Positions 30,232-43,331 of a stretch of 64,000 nucleotides of DNA are shown here, one piece after another (position 1 is the stretch's first letter; every line of letters starts with the position of its first letter). The notes under the pieces were generated by a model that saw nothing but the letters and a program-made list of their open reading frames with translations, ran no database searches and was not told the origin of the DNA. The position numbers were made by a program, and so were the translations under genes. The stretch is taken from the NCBI GenBank assembly GCA_022495995.1, contig JAFEMH010002570.1, forward strand, positions 186,001 to 250,000, given 5' to 3'. Origin of the DNA: Adenophora triphylla var. japonica. Its lineage: Eukaryota > Streptophyta > Magnoliopsida > Asterales > Campanulaceae.

Positions 30232-30747
30232 ATATACTCCCTCCGTTCAAGTACATACTTCACGGTTACTGTTCACGCGTGGATTAAGGAAAAAAATAAT
30301 GATATAATGTTGTGAGTGTAAAAATAAAATAGGAGAGAGAATGAGTGGAGGGAATAGTAAATTATAATGGTGTTGTGAGTATTAAAATAATGTAGGAGAC
30401 AAAGTGTGAAGTATGTAATTGGACGCCCGAAATAGAAAGTGTGAAGTATGTAACTGGACGGAGGGAGTTTATACTCCCTCCGTCCCAATAAGTGCTTCAC
30501 CCTTTTGGGTGGGCACGCAAATTATGGAAATGGGAGGGAAAAAAAAATGTTGTGAGTGTAATTTGAAAATAGGAGAGAGAATTAGTGGAGGGAATAGTAA
30601 ATTATAATGGTGTTGTGAGTATTAAAGTAATGTAGGAGAGAGAATGAGTGGAGGAAATAGTAAAGATTCTTTCCCTAAAAAGGAAAGGTGAAGCTTCTAA
30701 TGGGATGCGCTTTTGGATAATTAGTGAAACTTTTATTGGGACGGAGG

Positions 30748-30808
<61 letters not shown>

Positions 30809-31091
30809 TCCTCAGATCCTATTTGGCACAAATAACATTAATGCTATTCGCACTTGGGGAATTAAGGAAAAAGTGAAAAGATTGATGTGTTGTGAGTGTA
30901 GATAGTTGAGTAGGAGAGAGAATGAGTGGAGAGAATAGTAAATTATAATGGTGTTGTGAGTATTAAAATAATGTATGAGAGAGAATGAGTGGAGGGAATA
31001 GTAAAGATTCTTTGCCATTTTAGGAAGTGTGATTTATCAGTGGGACATCCAAAATGACAAAGTGTGTCACTTGTTGTGGGACGGAGAGAAT
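30232..31091. mobile_element. Run of three Stowaway-type MITEs separated by (TA)n
   Basis: Element 1 (about 30235-30470) runs ACTCCCTCCGTTCAAGTAC to GTAACTGGACGGAGGGAGT. Element 2 (about 30475-30750) runs ACTCCCTCCGTCCCAATAAG to TATTGGGACGGAGGGAG. Element 3 (about 30806-31091) has a degraded left end (ACTCCTCAGATCC) and ends TTGTGGGACGGAGAGAATA. The frames across this region, including the poly-YI one, are repeat translation. Confidence 0.8.
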
Positions 31092-31106
31092 ATATATATA
31101 TATATA

Positions 31107-31799
31107 TGTTGGGAAATCAAAAGAAATCAAGCAGATCAATAGAAAGGAGGATATAATGAAGAGAGAGATGGATAGTAAGTAAATTTCAGAAGTCTTGCTT
31201 TATCTCACAATTGTCAGTCACACCGCACACGCACACGCACACGCACACGCACACACCACCACACATTCAAATTATCCACTCCCTTTAACCACACCTCAAC
31301 CTTAAGTGTCACCATTACCAACAGTCACCTTTTTATCCAGATTAACACACAGAAATTTAAACAAAGATAAATATTCACCTCAACCTTAAGTGTCATCATT
31401 ACCAACAGTCACCTTTTTAGACATGCTCAAAAATACCTAAGAACCGAGAAAATCGACGGGTAAAATCGGAAATCAAAATTTGCTAGAATCGGAACCTGAA
31501 AGAATTAGAAACCGTAACCGGCGGTTCCACGGTTCGAATATGGGTCTACCATTTTCAGAACCGAGAACCGGCAGTTCTGAAACCGGGAAACGTGAACCGT
31601 GAAACCCATGGCTTTGAAACCATTTAACGACTAGTTTTTTGTTATTATTTAGTAAATAAACTAACTAAATTCATTTTAAAAAATTAACCAAATTCGGTAA
31701 AAAAAAAAACTAACATTTTCTTATAAAATCTATCATTTTAAAGAATTTTATAACAAATATAATGGATGTTGAAATTCTATTAATTATTTAACTATTTTT
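31107..31799. other. Mixed repeat debris
   Basis: Contains TGTTGGGAAATC (possible LTR start, 31108), a (CACACG)n tract at 31224-31256, and an approximately 80-bp tandem duplication (ACCTCAACCTTAAGTGTCA at 31295 and 31377). A stretch rich in ACCGAGAACCGG/AACCGTGAACCG words (31440-31620) resembles subterminal DNA of the hAT elements here. No gene was seen. Confidence 0.5.
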
Positions 31800-32258
31800 T
31801 GTTAGAACATGGATTAATAATATGTGTTATTTAATTCCATATGTTATAATCATTTAATAATGTTAAAGTATAGACCAAATATGTAGAATTCCATTAGGTG
31901 TAAGTACCATTATATGATGGGCATAATGGTAACTTCTCACCGCCTTCTTTATGAAAGGGTGTAGTCCCTAAATGAAGTGCCCCTTCTCTATCTATATAAA
32001 GGCTATCCATCAGCCATTTAGAGACACTTATTCATTCACTAAATTCAATCACAAATCTTCTCTTTATTCACTAAGAAGATCAAGTGTGGGCACTATCATT
32101 TAGAAGTACTATCTCCCTACTGTCTTCTTTCATTCAAGAACAAGATCAAGAACACAATCATGGAATCACAAGGTACACGCTTCCGTCTTCATCTTCTTCT
32201 TATTCTTAATCTAGTTGTGAGTCGGTTCATGGTTTGATGGATCGTTTTTGTTCCTACA
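31800..32258 (+). repeat. Copia-1 5' LTR
   Basis: 459 bp, begins TGTTAGAACATGG and ends CCTACA. A TATA-like CTATATAAAGGC lies near 31990. Confidence 0.92.
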
Positions 32259-32260
32259 AT

Positions 32261-32273
32261 TGGTATCAGAGCC
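32261..32273 (+). other. Copia-1 primer binding site
   Basis: TGGTATCAGAGCC is complementary to the 3' end of initiator tRNA-Met, the standard Copia primer. Confidence 0.9.
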
Positions 32274-33388
32274 TACTCATATACTAGATTGAGTTTGAAA
32301 TTCTTATAAAGCCTTATGCTTTAATTCTTGTATGATTTCATTTAGTTTTTGTTCTTGTTCATGATACTCATCTTGTTTAAGAGTATTATATTCATAAACT
32401 TCATTCTATTTCTGATTTTTGTTTACTCAAGGCTTTCAATTCTTAATGTAAGATTATCCTATTTTGGACATAGCCACCATCATTTGATGCGTTGTGAGTT
32501 TGTTCAAATGTATAGCCACACATTTAAAAATGTGATGTGAGTATAAGGATCTACTTGCTTTGGTTGAATAATCATTCACCATTAAGTTAAGAATTGATAG
32601 TCTAAAGGGTATTGGATGTTATGTCTCGTTGTGAGTTTGTTCAATCTTTTGCTATTTTGATCAATTTTTATTCATTTTTTGAGTAAAGTACACGTTATTT
32701 TGTGCCCAGAATTTTGTGATAATTTGTTAGTAAATTGTAGTATCTGGACACCAGTCGCGCTTCGGTGGTTCTTGGAGTTATCAAACTTTAAGAATGGACG
32801 GGTAGAACAAAAGGATATTGTCTTTTATTAATAAATTTCGTTTGTTTCTTTACCATTTTAAATTTTCAGAAATTACATTAAGGCCCTATGTTTTCGATTA
32901 ATTATATCCTTAACATTTTGACAAAGTTAACATGCTTGTTTCCCAAAGGAGACCTTGTTGATTAAATTCAAACTTGTTAAAAGATGAATGTAAGTATTGA
33001 TATGTGATAACATGCTTGTTTCCCAAAGGAGACCTTGTTATTGACTAAGTGTTTACATTCATGGGGTAATAATTGAACTAAACGTTTGGTCATTTTAAAT
33101 GCTGTGAACCATCCCAAAGGAAGGCGGGTGTTTAAAGTGAATTGTTTATGTTCTTTATTGCCGGGTAACAAGTACCTTAAACTTTAGGACATTTTTTATA
33201 CTTGAACCGGCCCAAAGGAAGGCAAGTATTTAAAATGTATTGTTTAAGCTATTTGTTTACCCTAAGATAAATCAAACTGTGAGTCAATTCGCAATCCAAA
33301 GATTAGTCTTGATGTCATATTGATTATCTTTTATTTTGATGGAATTCATTTGATATAATTAATCATTGTGTAGTTTCTTATATATGTT

Positions 33389-34222
33389 TTGTTTCATTCT
33401 TGTTCTTCTCCTTCAGATTTGATTAATGCTTCATCCGTAACTACTGCTATAAATGATGTACCTTTGCTTACTGGGATTAACTTTAAAACTTGGAAAAATA
33501 ATATAACGATGATCTTAGGCAATATGGACATCGATCACGCATTTGGGGAATCAAGTCCCGCTGCTCTCACTAAAGGAAATACCGTTATAGAACGAAAAAA
33601 TGTTGAGCAATGGGAACGGTCCAACCGCGTGAGTCTAATGATCATGGAAAATGCAGTTTCAGAGACATTTTTGGACAATGTCTCGAAATCGAAAATCTTT
33701 GAGTTTTTCTTGAATTCTTGTGGAAACTTGTTTCCATTCTAAGATAAGGGTGACGAAAATCTTCGGGAGTACATTATCGAATTATTTCATCTCTCGATCA
33801 AACTAAAAGCACTTAAGTTAGAGATTTCGGAAGATTTGCTCGTGCACTTAGTTTTGATCTATCTTCCTCCTCAATTTGGTCCTTTTGAGGTGACCTATAA
33901 ATGTCGAAAGTACAAGTGGAATATTAATGTATTACTTTCACATGTGACATTAGAGGAAGATAGGATGAAATATCTTAAATTAGAAAATACTCACTCAGCA
34001 TCTACTTCTTCTCATGGGATTAAGAGAAGAGGGAAGGAAATTGCGGTTGCAAGTAAGAAGCATAAAGGATCATTTAAAGATCATAAAGTCAAGAAGTGCT
34101 TCTTTTGCAAGGACCTTACTCGCATGAAGAACGACTACCATAAGTATCGCAAATGGCGAATTCAGGATGGTATGTCATTTGGTCTTGTTTGTACTAAGGC
34201 AAATTTGGTTTCAATTCCTTAA
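33389..34222 (+). pseudogene. Copia-1 gag (decayed)
   Basis: The first frame (33389-33742) includes VPLLTGINFKTWKNNITMIL, the typical start of Copia gag (UBN2-type). A second frame (33836-34222) covers the rest, including a damaged zinc knuckle (KKCFFCKDLTRMKNDYHKY), where the last Cys is lost. A stop at about 33740 separates the two. The capsid-like protein would package element RNA. It cannot be made from this copy in one piece. Confidence 0.8.
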
Positions 34223-37130
34223 TACACATAGTGGTTGTATTTGGTGCGACAACTCACATTAGTTCATGTTTGCAGGGTTTCCTAAATTACCGAATCCCCA
34301 GTGAAGATGAGAAATACATCTATATGGAAGCTGGAAATCCGGTTGAAGTTATAGGCATAGGGATTTTTGTTAAATCTTTGGATATTATTTTGTATTAAAT
34401 AATACATTTATTGTACCGTCATTTAGGCAGAATTTGATATCAGTCACAGTATTAGATCGGGAAGGTTATTCCCGTTCATTTGGTAATAATAAATGTGATC
34501 TTATTTTCAATTCCGAAGTTGTCGGTATTAGTACTTTATCTTAACAATGACAATTTTATTTACTTCAAACAGTAAATACTATTAATGAGTCCCATAATAA
34601 TGAAACCAAAACTAAAGGCACTAAGCAAAAGTTATCAAGTGAAAATTCTTGTATTCTATGGCATAGGCGTTTGGGTCATATCTTCAAAGAGAGAATTGAT
34701 AAAGCTTATGTCGGAGGGAATTCTGAAAACAACTTGATACTCCGGATAAAACTTTTGCATTAAGTGTTTTAAAGAATAAATTTACAGACATTAAAGGAAA
34801 TAGAATTTTGAGAGTATCAAACGTCTTGAAACTAATTCATATGGACATTTGTGGACCATTCATTAACCCTTCATGGAATGGTCAACAAATATTTCATTAC
34901 GTTCATGGATGATTACTCTCGTTATGGATACATTATTTTCTTCATGTAAAGTTTCAATTATTGGACGTTTTCAAGTCTTTTAAGGCATAAGAAAGACTAT
35001 TAAGAACGTTAAATCCGATCATGGTAGTAAAAACTACGGACGGTATAACGTATTGGTTGAATAACGTCCGGGTCCTTTATACTCGCTATTTTGAAGAGTA
35101 TAGGATTGTCCCTCACTACACCATGCCGGGCAAACCTAGCATAGTATATTGGAGAGACATAATAGAATCCTTAAGGATATGGTAAGAAGTATGTTTTCTT
35201 GTACTTCTTTACCTCGCTCATTATGGGCGAAGCATTAAAAACCGCAGCTTATATTCTCAATAGAGCACCTTCAAAAGGCTACCGACAAAACCCCTTATGA
35301 GTTATGGACGAATAAGAAACCGTCCTTAAATCATCTTCATATATGGGGGTGTCCAGCAGAAGCTAGACCTTATAGGCCTAATGAGGGCAAACTGGACCTT
35401 AATACTGTTAGTAGCTATTTTGTAGGGTATGCCGAGAGATCTATGGAATATAAATTTTATGACCCGAAAACTAGAACATTTTTTTTTTCGAGACTGACAA
35501 TGTTAGGTTCTTTGAGGATGTTAAATTTAGTGGGAGAAATAGTAATGTTTTTGAATTTGAAGAGTTAGAGGAACCACTCTATGTTCCTCAAACTTTAGTT
35601 CCTGTTGGAAATCAAGTAATTGTACCTGAAATTCAACAAAGAACATACAATTCAAATTAATATAGAGACTCCCGTAAATAACGGACAACATGGAAATGTT
35701 GGACATAAGGAAATTCAACAACCTCAAAATGAGAATGAACCAGTGCTCTTGAGGTGATCTACTAGAGAAAGAAGAAGTACTATTTCGGATATTTATGATA
35801 TGTATCTTGCGGAGAATAAGGACACCTTAAGTTTAGTGGGAGATGATCTAATCACCTTCCATGAAGCCATTAATAGTCCTAATTCTCATAAGTGAATCAA
35901 TGCCATTAATGAGGAGTTAAAATCAATGAAAGACAATGACATTTGGGATCTTGTCCCATTACCTGAAGGTGTAAAACCTATTGGTTATAAATTGATATTT
36001 AAAACCAAAAGGGATTAGCAAGGTAATATGGAAAGATATAAGGCACGTCTTGTTGCTAATGGATTTACTCAAAAGGAAGGCATTGATTATAAAGAAATAT
36101 TTTTTTTTGATATCTTCTAAAACCTCTGTTATGATCATTATGACATTAGTGGCACATTATGATCTTGAGCTTTCATCAAATGGATGTTAAGACAACTTTA
36201 CTCAATGGCGACATTGAGGAAACTATCTATATGAAGAAACCAGAAATGGTGACTAATTCGGATCAAACTAGTCAACTGGTTTGTAAACTTAAGAAATCCA
36301 TTTATGGGCTTAAACAAGCATCTCGTCAATGGTACTTAAAATTTAACCAAATTATTCTTTCATTTGGCTTTGAAATGAATCTTGGTGAAGATTGTGTATA
36401 CCATAAGTTCAGTGGGAGTAGATTTATTATTTTGGTCTTATATGTGGATGATATTTGGATGATATTTTTCTTGCTAGTAATGATAAGGACCTTCTAAAAG
36501 AAACTAAGAAATTTCTCAAACAAGTTTGAGATGAAAGATCTTGGTAAGGCATCTTTTGTATTAGGAATCCAAATTCATCGTGATCATTCACGAGGTATTT
36601 TGGGATTATCACAAAAGAGCTATATAGAGAAGGTATTACAAAGGTTTAGCATGGAAAATTGTAAACCACATGACACCCCTGTCTCTAAGGGAGATAAATT
36701 CAGTTTAAAGTAATGTCCTAAAATTAATTTTGAATCCAAGTATATGGAAAATATCCCTTATGCACCGGCAGTAGGAAGCTTAATGTATGCGCAAGTCTGT
36801 ACTCGTACAGATCTTGTATTTATTATTGGGATGCTTGGTTAATACCAAAGCAATTCGGAAAGAAGAACATTAAGTCGCATCCAAAAGAATGATGAAGTAC
36901 CTATAAAACATTAAACTACATGCTTATGTATATAAAATCGGATCATTTTGAGATCATTAAGTATTCCGATTATGTTTTAGTGGATGCAAAGATGTCGAAA
37001 GATATCATATGGTTATGTCTCTTGTTGAAGAGAAATAAGTATAAAATGAACAAATAGATATACAACTTATAGGATCAAACTCCATGTTATTGGATCCATT
37101 TTGTAAAGCGTAATCTCTTTTGATGTTTCA
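34223..37130 (+). pseudogene. Copia-1 pol (protease, integrase, RT, RNase H; decayed)
   Basis: Recognisable pieces lie in order. An integrase zinc-binding region (LWHRRLGH-like, about 34660) and catalytic core DNA (34840-35300) come first. Reverse transcriptase follows, with HQMDVKTTLLNGDIEETIYM and IYGLKQASRQWYLKF and the active-site LYVDDI (about 36160-36460). Next is MKDLGKASFVLGIQIHRDHS and GLSQKSYIEKVLQRF (36531-36713), then RNase H remains to about 37120. Stops and shifts separate all domains, so it is non-autonomous. Confidence 0.85.
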
Positions 37131-37541
37131 CGAGCATACTGCTCATATGGGTGAAACAATTTTGATAATGCTTAAATCAGTGGGAGTTTGTGTTGTTTTA
37201 TATTTCTTTGTGTTATTTTATTTATATTGATCTCATTTGGTTAAGTAGGACTAGTTGGAGAATATATATATGCGTTCTTCATATATATTCATTAATATTC
37301 CATGCTACATATCTATACTTAATCTATGTCATTTAGTTGGATATATATATGTGATTAATGTGGGTTTAGTTGCGAATCAATTACAACGACTGCCCCTTTA
37401 GTCCCTATACTTATAAGACTAATGGACGGGATTGTATTGGATGACAATAAACGTGCACATAAGGGTTGTCGTTCATATTATAAATGATTAAGGAATTTAT
37501 TTAGTAAAAGATACATATTAATATTAATCCAAGTGGGAGAT

Positions 37542-38017
37542 TGTTAGAACATGGATTAATAATATGTGTTATTTAATTCCATATGTTATAATCATTTAAT
37601 AATGTTAAAGTATAGACCAAATATGTAGAATTTCATTAGGTGTAAGTACCATTAAATGATGGGCATAATGGTAACTTCACACCATCATCTTTATGAAAGG
37701 GTGTAGTCCCTAAATGAAGTGCCCCTTCTCTATCTATATAAAGGCTATCCATCAGCCATTTAGAGACACTTATTCATTCACTAAATTCAGTCACAAATCT
37801 TCTCTTTATTCACTAAGAAGATCAAGTGTGGGCACTATCATTTAGAAGATCTACTCTTCCCTACTTGTCTTATCTCCCTACTTCCTTCTTCTACTCAAGA
37901 ACAAAACTAAGAACAATCATGGAATCACAAGGTACACGCTTCCGTCTTCATCTTCTTCTCATTCTTAATCTAGTTGTGAGTCGGTTCATGGTTTGATGGA
38001 TCGTTTTTGTTCCAACA
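37542..38017 (+). repeat. Copia-1 3' LTR
   Basis: 476 bp, begins TGTTAGAACATGG and ends CCAACA. It directly abuts the Copia-2 LTR stump. Confidence 0.92.
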
Positions 38018-38079
38018 TTGGGTTTTTCGAGTTATTGCATTATTCCGCTGCGCATGGATCCTCGAAACCCAACAGTGGT

Positions 38080-38094
38080 ATCAGAGACCCGTTC
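38080..38094 (+). other. Copia-2 primer binding site (first copy)
   Basis: TGGTATCAGAGACCC follows the LTR end by one base. The second copy at about 44944 is damaged (GGTGGGTACGTCGTGAGCCC). Confidence 0.85.
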
Positions 38095-39013
38095 ATGATG
38101 TTTATATTAGAAAATCATGATAATTAGATAACGTGATTATGTTAATTTTCATGATGTCCATGATCTAGAATGTGAAATTGTATGAGTTTTGCTTGTGAAG
38201 TAATTGTATATAATGATATACCATGATTATGAAATTGAAATATATGATTAATATGATTATCTAGATTATGGGATGTCAATTTCATTAATATGATTAATGT
38301 GATTAATCTAGGATATTTGTGAAGTATTACTTAGTATATTGGCTGGACACCAAAACCTTCCCCACAGGCACTTCGATGGAAGTGTGGGATAAATTTGGAG
38401 CACGTGGCTGCGTACTAGTAATTACTGATCAAATGCGATTTGTGTTGCATCATTCCATGTTCATAATTATGCTCATATATTTTTCATGAATCAACCTTGG
38501 CATGTTCATTGATAAACATGAAAATTGAACCTTCTTTGTAATTTGAGTTTGTTTTATGCCACCCATGTTTAAACACTTGTGAGTACACGGATAGTTTCAT
38601 GTAAGCTACGCCACAGCGAGGTACATTGATCATATCTTTGTATGATCAAGATGAGCAAACGGTGATTGCTATACGTTTAACATGGTTGAACTCAATTAGG
38701 CTATCAAAACAGTTTTGGGCCTAAGGCATAAGATGAGATTGAAATATGTGACATATGATGTCTATAATCTCATAATGATCTAAGAGTCATATATAGATAT
38801 GATTGATAAATGTTATCTACCTTTTTAGTTTAATTTTTAGCAGTCGTGCCATAACCGACTTGAAATTAAATTAAAGTTGGGTCTTAGCCTATTAAATTAT
38901 ATTATGCATGTTTGTATAAGAAGGTTATATAATTTAGTGGGAGTATTTGTGAAATACGTTAATTAATCTCTTAAATGAATTGGTACTTATATGTTGCATA
39001 TCTTTGTAGATCA

Positions 39014-42000
39014 ATGGCTGTAAACACTAATCAAAACATGTCATCGCTGATCGAGTCACTTGAGAAGGACAAGTTAGAGAAGAATGGCAACAACTATGTG
39101 GATTGGATCCCGCTGAGTTTGGAATTGTTCTCAAACAACCGGGAAAGGAAGTTGTACATTCTTGATGGACCCGTTCCACTCGAGCTGTGGCTAATGCAAC
39201 TAAAGTAAAAGGACCAACATAAGAAGCATGTGGATGATTCTATTGATGTTGGTTGCTTGATGCTTGCTACCATGTGTAAGGCCCTTCAGAAGGACCTTGT
39301 ACACATGGAAGCTTATGATTTGGGAAATCATTTGAAGGAAATGTTCCAGTTGCAAGCACGTACGGAAAGGTTTGACACTATGAAGGCTCTTCATTCATGA
39401 AAGATGATTGAAGGACAACCTGTTGGGCCTCATGTGTTGAAAATGAAGGGTCACCTCGAACACCTTGAGAGGCTTGGATATCCTATCCAATTAGAGCTGG
39501 CTACGGATATGATATTGCATTCACTCCCTGAAAGTTATAATCAGTTGTTACGAATTATAACATGAATGGGATGAATAAATCTCTGTACGATGAATTGCAT
39601 GGGATGCTAAAGAATGCGAGAACAATATTACCAAGAAAACCAATCAAGTGTTGATGGTGAATAAAGGAAAGGGGTTGAGCCCGAGGTTAAAGCAAAAGTT
39701 GCTAAACCGGAGGCAAGGTTGCCGTTCTGCTGAGAAGCCTAAACCCAAATCCCAAAGGATGCGGTATGCTACCATTGCAAGGAAACTGGGCATTGGAGCG
39801 TAGCACCAAGCTTTATCAGAAGGATCGAAGAAGAAGGGCAATGAGATTGCCATGACTTGAAGTATCTATGTGTGATAGATATTTTACTTTCTACCTCTAG
39901 TTCTTGGGTATTAGATACCGGATGTGGATCTCACATTTGCCTAAATGTGCCGGGGGACTAAAGAATAGAAGGTCGCTCCAAAGAGGGAGTGAAGTAGATC
40001 TACGGGTTGGAAATGGAGCAAGGAGTTGCTTTGCATTGGCCGAAAGGACCACGAAGTCACTTTACCTAGCGGATTAATTTTAGTTTTGAATAACTAAGCT
40101 CATTATTATGTTACCGGATTTGAGCAATGTAAAACATTATTTCCATTTCTTGTTTTAGGCAACAACGAGGGTTACAATTTTCTTATTGCGAATAGAGAAG
40201 AATTTTCCATTTATTTTGAATGATGTATTTTATTGTATTGCTCATTCTTTTAATGGCCTTACTATGTCTTGGATGTTGAAAATAATGTTGATAATATCTA
40301 TCATGTAAATAAGAAATCCAAACCAAATAATGTGAATGACACATATAAATGGCATTGCGCGTCTTGGGCACATAAACGAAACGCATCTCTAAACTCCATA
40401 AAGATGGATATTTAGACTCATATGATTATGAATCATATGATGTTTGCGAATCTTGTTTATTGGGCAAGATTGACTAAGGCACACTTTCTCTAAGAGTAAG
40501 TGAAAGGGCTAGTGATTTGTTGGCATACTCGTACATGCGATGTATGTGGACCAATGAATAAGCATTGCTTTAGGGGGAGGATTTCGGTAACTTCATAACG
40601 TTCACTTGATGACTTATCAAGATATGGCTATGTCTATCCTGGGATGAAGTACAAAAGTGAAGCATTTGAGATATTTAGAATATTTCAAAGTGAAGTACAA
40701 AATCAACTTGAGCAAAACTATTAAAACACTTCGATCCGATCGAGGTGGTGAATATTTGAGCCAAGAATTTGATGATCATCTTAAAAGTTGTGGAATTGTT
40801 CTGAACTTACTCCTTCACCCTCGAACAATTCACAATGGAATGGTGTGTACGAGAGGAGAAATCGAACCTCTAATGGATATGGTTCGATTGATGATGAGTC
40901 AAGTTAACCTTCCTATTTCCTTTTGGGCGTACATTTGCACGGCTGGAAAACGGCCAAATTTCGCACTTAATCACACTTAATAAGCTCCCTACTAAATCGG
41001 CTCCTAAAACCCCACATGAGATGTGGCATGGAAGAAAGTCTAGCTTATCTTTCATAGAAGATTTGAGGATGTGAGGCTTATGTAAAGAAATTGGTTTCGC
41101 CTACGAAACATAAACTTGCACCTAGATTCTGATAAATGTATTTTTACGTCGTTGGTTATCCTAAGGAAACGCAAAGGATATCAATTTACTTTACAACCGT
41201 TCCGCAGAACAAAGTGTTTTGTTGCTCGACATGGTGTCTTTCTAGAGAGAAAGAGTTTCTCTCTAAAGAAACTGAGTGGGAGTAAAATTGATCTTGAAGA
41301 AATTCAAGAACCCGAAAATGACATGTATAGAGCAGCTCATGAGCGTAGCAACGAAACTCCAAATTCTACAAGTTTGCCCGCCAGGAACCGGTTCAAGATA
41401 ATACAAGTTCCCTTCGCGCAGATCGGGATAGGATACTGATCCGATTTTAAACCTCGAGCAAGATATGGATTTCACTGACTCTGGAAAGTAACTTGACCAG
41501 TAGGAAATCGGTTGAGAATAGAATTGAACCCACTTCCTATCAAGATCTCAGGGCGATGTCCACTCCGATTCGAATATCAGGCTGGCTAGGAGCCATGGAA
41601 TCACGAGATCAAATCCATTTAATATAATCAAGTTTCGAACTTACTTCCATCCACCCGAAGGTGTAAAAACCATAGGGTGCACAGTGGGTTTTTCATAAAA
41701 GAAAATCGATGTGGATGGGGAAGGTACACCCTACTTAAAAAAAGAAGGCTAGGCTTGTTGCTTACTGAGGGGTATAAAGGCGAGACCATGTGGCGTTGAC
41801 CTTACGATGAAACCTTATTACGCCCGTGTGCAATGCTTCGTCTATTACAATCACCTCTTGCGTGGCCGCATAACTACAATTATGAGATCTAGCTGAAATG
41901 GACGTCAAAATAAGCGTTTCTTAATAGAAACCTACTTGAGGATGTATACATGATACGGCTTTGAAGGGTTTGTCCGCTCCAAGAATTCTTTAAAGTATGT

Positions 42001-43331
42001 AAAGTTGCGAGAGATCCATTTATAGTTTCGCTGAAGCAAGCATTCGGAAATTTTGGAATCTCGTTTTGATGAATGAATTGAAAACACACCCGGCTTCATC
42101 CCCTAAGATGAATGGTTTCCTTGTGTCTTACAGCAATAAGTGGTAGCATAGTTCTATTTCTAGTGTTATATATCGAAATAAAACAAAAATCTTGCTCATT
42201 GGAAACAATGTTGCGTAGCACTTAGAGGCTGTTAAAGTCTTGGTTAGTCCCAAAATGTTTCTCAGTAAGTAAAGAATATATGGGTGAAGACGGCTTAGGG
42301 ATATCCTTGGCCTATCAAGATCTCTAGAGGTAGATCAAGAAGGATGATTGGTTTGAGTCGGAGTGGACCATATATTGACAAGGTCCTTAGAAGATTCCGC
42401 ATGGAAAATTCTAAGAGAGTCGGAACTTGCCGTGGGACATGGCATTACTCTTAGCAAAGACTCATTGTCTAAGACAATGATGAGCGTAGAAGAGGATGAC
42501 CCGTGATATACCATATTCTTACGCAATTGGGTCTATCACTATGCCATGTTATGTGCCGGACCGATGTCTCGGCGTATTCTCCACCGTATAGTCGATCGTA
42601 ATCCGATCCTCGATACCAATACGATCACTCGGCCTCTTCCTCGGAACCGTTGAGATAGCGATCCCAGGTATCATCTTAAGTACTTGCAGAAAGATAAGGA
42701 TGTATTCTTGGTATTGCTTTGGAGGGAATGGAAGATGATCACGGTTGTCTTCCAAGGAGTTACACAGAATCGGCAAACCCGCGGCCTTTCCAGCGATAAA
42801 GATCGGTGTCCAATAGATCGCGAAAGCCATTTCAGGTTACTTGTGTCCATGCATGTGATGCTAAATGATAGTCTTCATGTTTGTTGGAAGAGTTCCAACG
42901 TTAAGCCTTGTCGAATGAATTCTTCGGCCCATGAAATTCGAGTACGCCATGTGACATCGAATGCGAAATGCAGGAGGGCGTGGAAGGATCTAGGATCAAG
43001 AAGTTTGTTTGTGACTTAGAAGTCTGTATTGGCGGAGTATCGATCTAACAGATAGAGCTTTATTGTGACAATGAATCGGGGTTGCTATTGCCCAAGCAAA
43101 AAGACCAAGGTCACGTCGCAATGATCCAAACACATTTTGAGACGTTTCCACACTCATTAGAGAATGATTCCCGAAAGGGAGGATGTCCAAGATATGCGAG
43201 TACCAGCATGACATCTTGGACCCTCTCACAGCTCTTGAGGGCCACAAGCTAAACATGATGGTCATGTTAGGTCCATGGAGTATAAGATACATGAATGATT
43301 GGGCCTGAAATGCCAAGTAGGAGGCTGTAGG
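39014..43331 (+). pseudogene. Copia-2 gag-pol, first internal copy (heavily broken)
   Basis: Gag begins MAVNTNQNMSSLIESLEKD at 39014 and is off frame within 170 bp. Further pieces are recognisable: zinc knuckle (about 39770-39805), protease SSWVLDTGCGSHIC-like DNA (39900-39945), integrase with TLRSDRGGEYLSQEF (about 40725-40770), RT (41680-42180), LCTR-type region (42550) and RNase H (to 43290). Against internal copy 2 the changes are mostly one- to few-base insertions and deletions with few substitutions, which is unusual for normal decay. The DNA at 42560-42660 contains extra material with CGATC/CTCGG words not found in the gag-pol of copy 2. Confidence 0.85.

Larger units (their letters stand above)
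31800..38017 (+). mobile_element. Copia-1: 6.2-kb LTR retrotransposon with two LTRs
   Basis: The direct LTRs are 31800-32258 and 37542-38017, both starting TGTTAGAACATGGATTAATA. The primer site TGGTATCAGAGCC (tRNA-Met) begins at 32261, two bases after the 5' LTR. The polypurine tract AAGTGGGAGA (37531-37540) precedes the 3' LTR. The coding order gag, protease, integrase, reverse transcriptase, RNase H defines Copia. Coding regions are broken by many stops and shifts. The two LTRs differ by a roughly 20-bp indel and scattered changes. No target duplication is visible: the left flank is ACTATTTTT, and the right flank is the stump LTR of Copia-2. Confidence 0.93.

Noticed and set aside
30602..30905. 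Frames with long YIYIYI stretches
   Set aside because: Translation of a (TA)n microsatellite and adjoining MITEs.
33000..33240. Repeated CCCAAAGGA(G/A) words (CATGCTTGTTTCCCAAAGGAGA twice) as a regulatory array
   Set aside because: They lie in the untranslated leader of Copia-1 as a small direct duplication; no sign of function beyond retroelement leader DNA.
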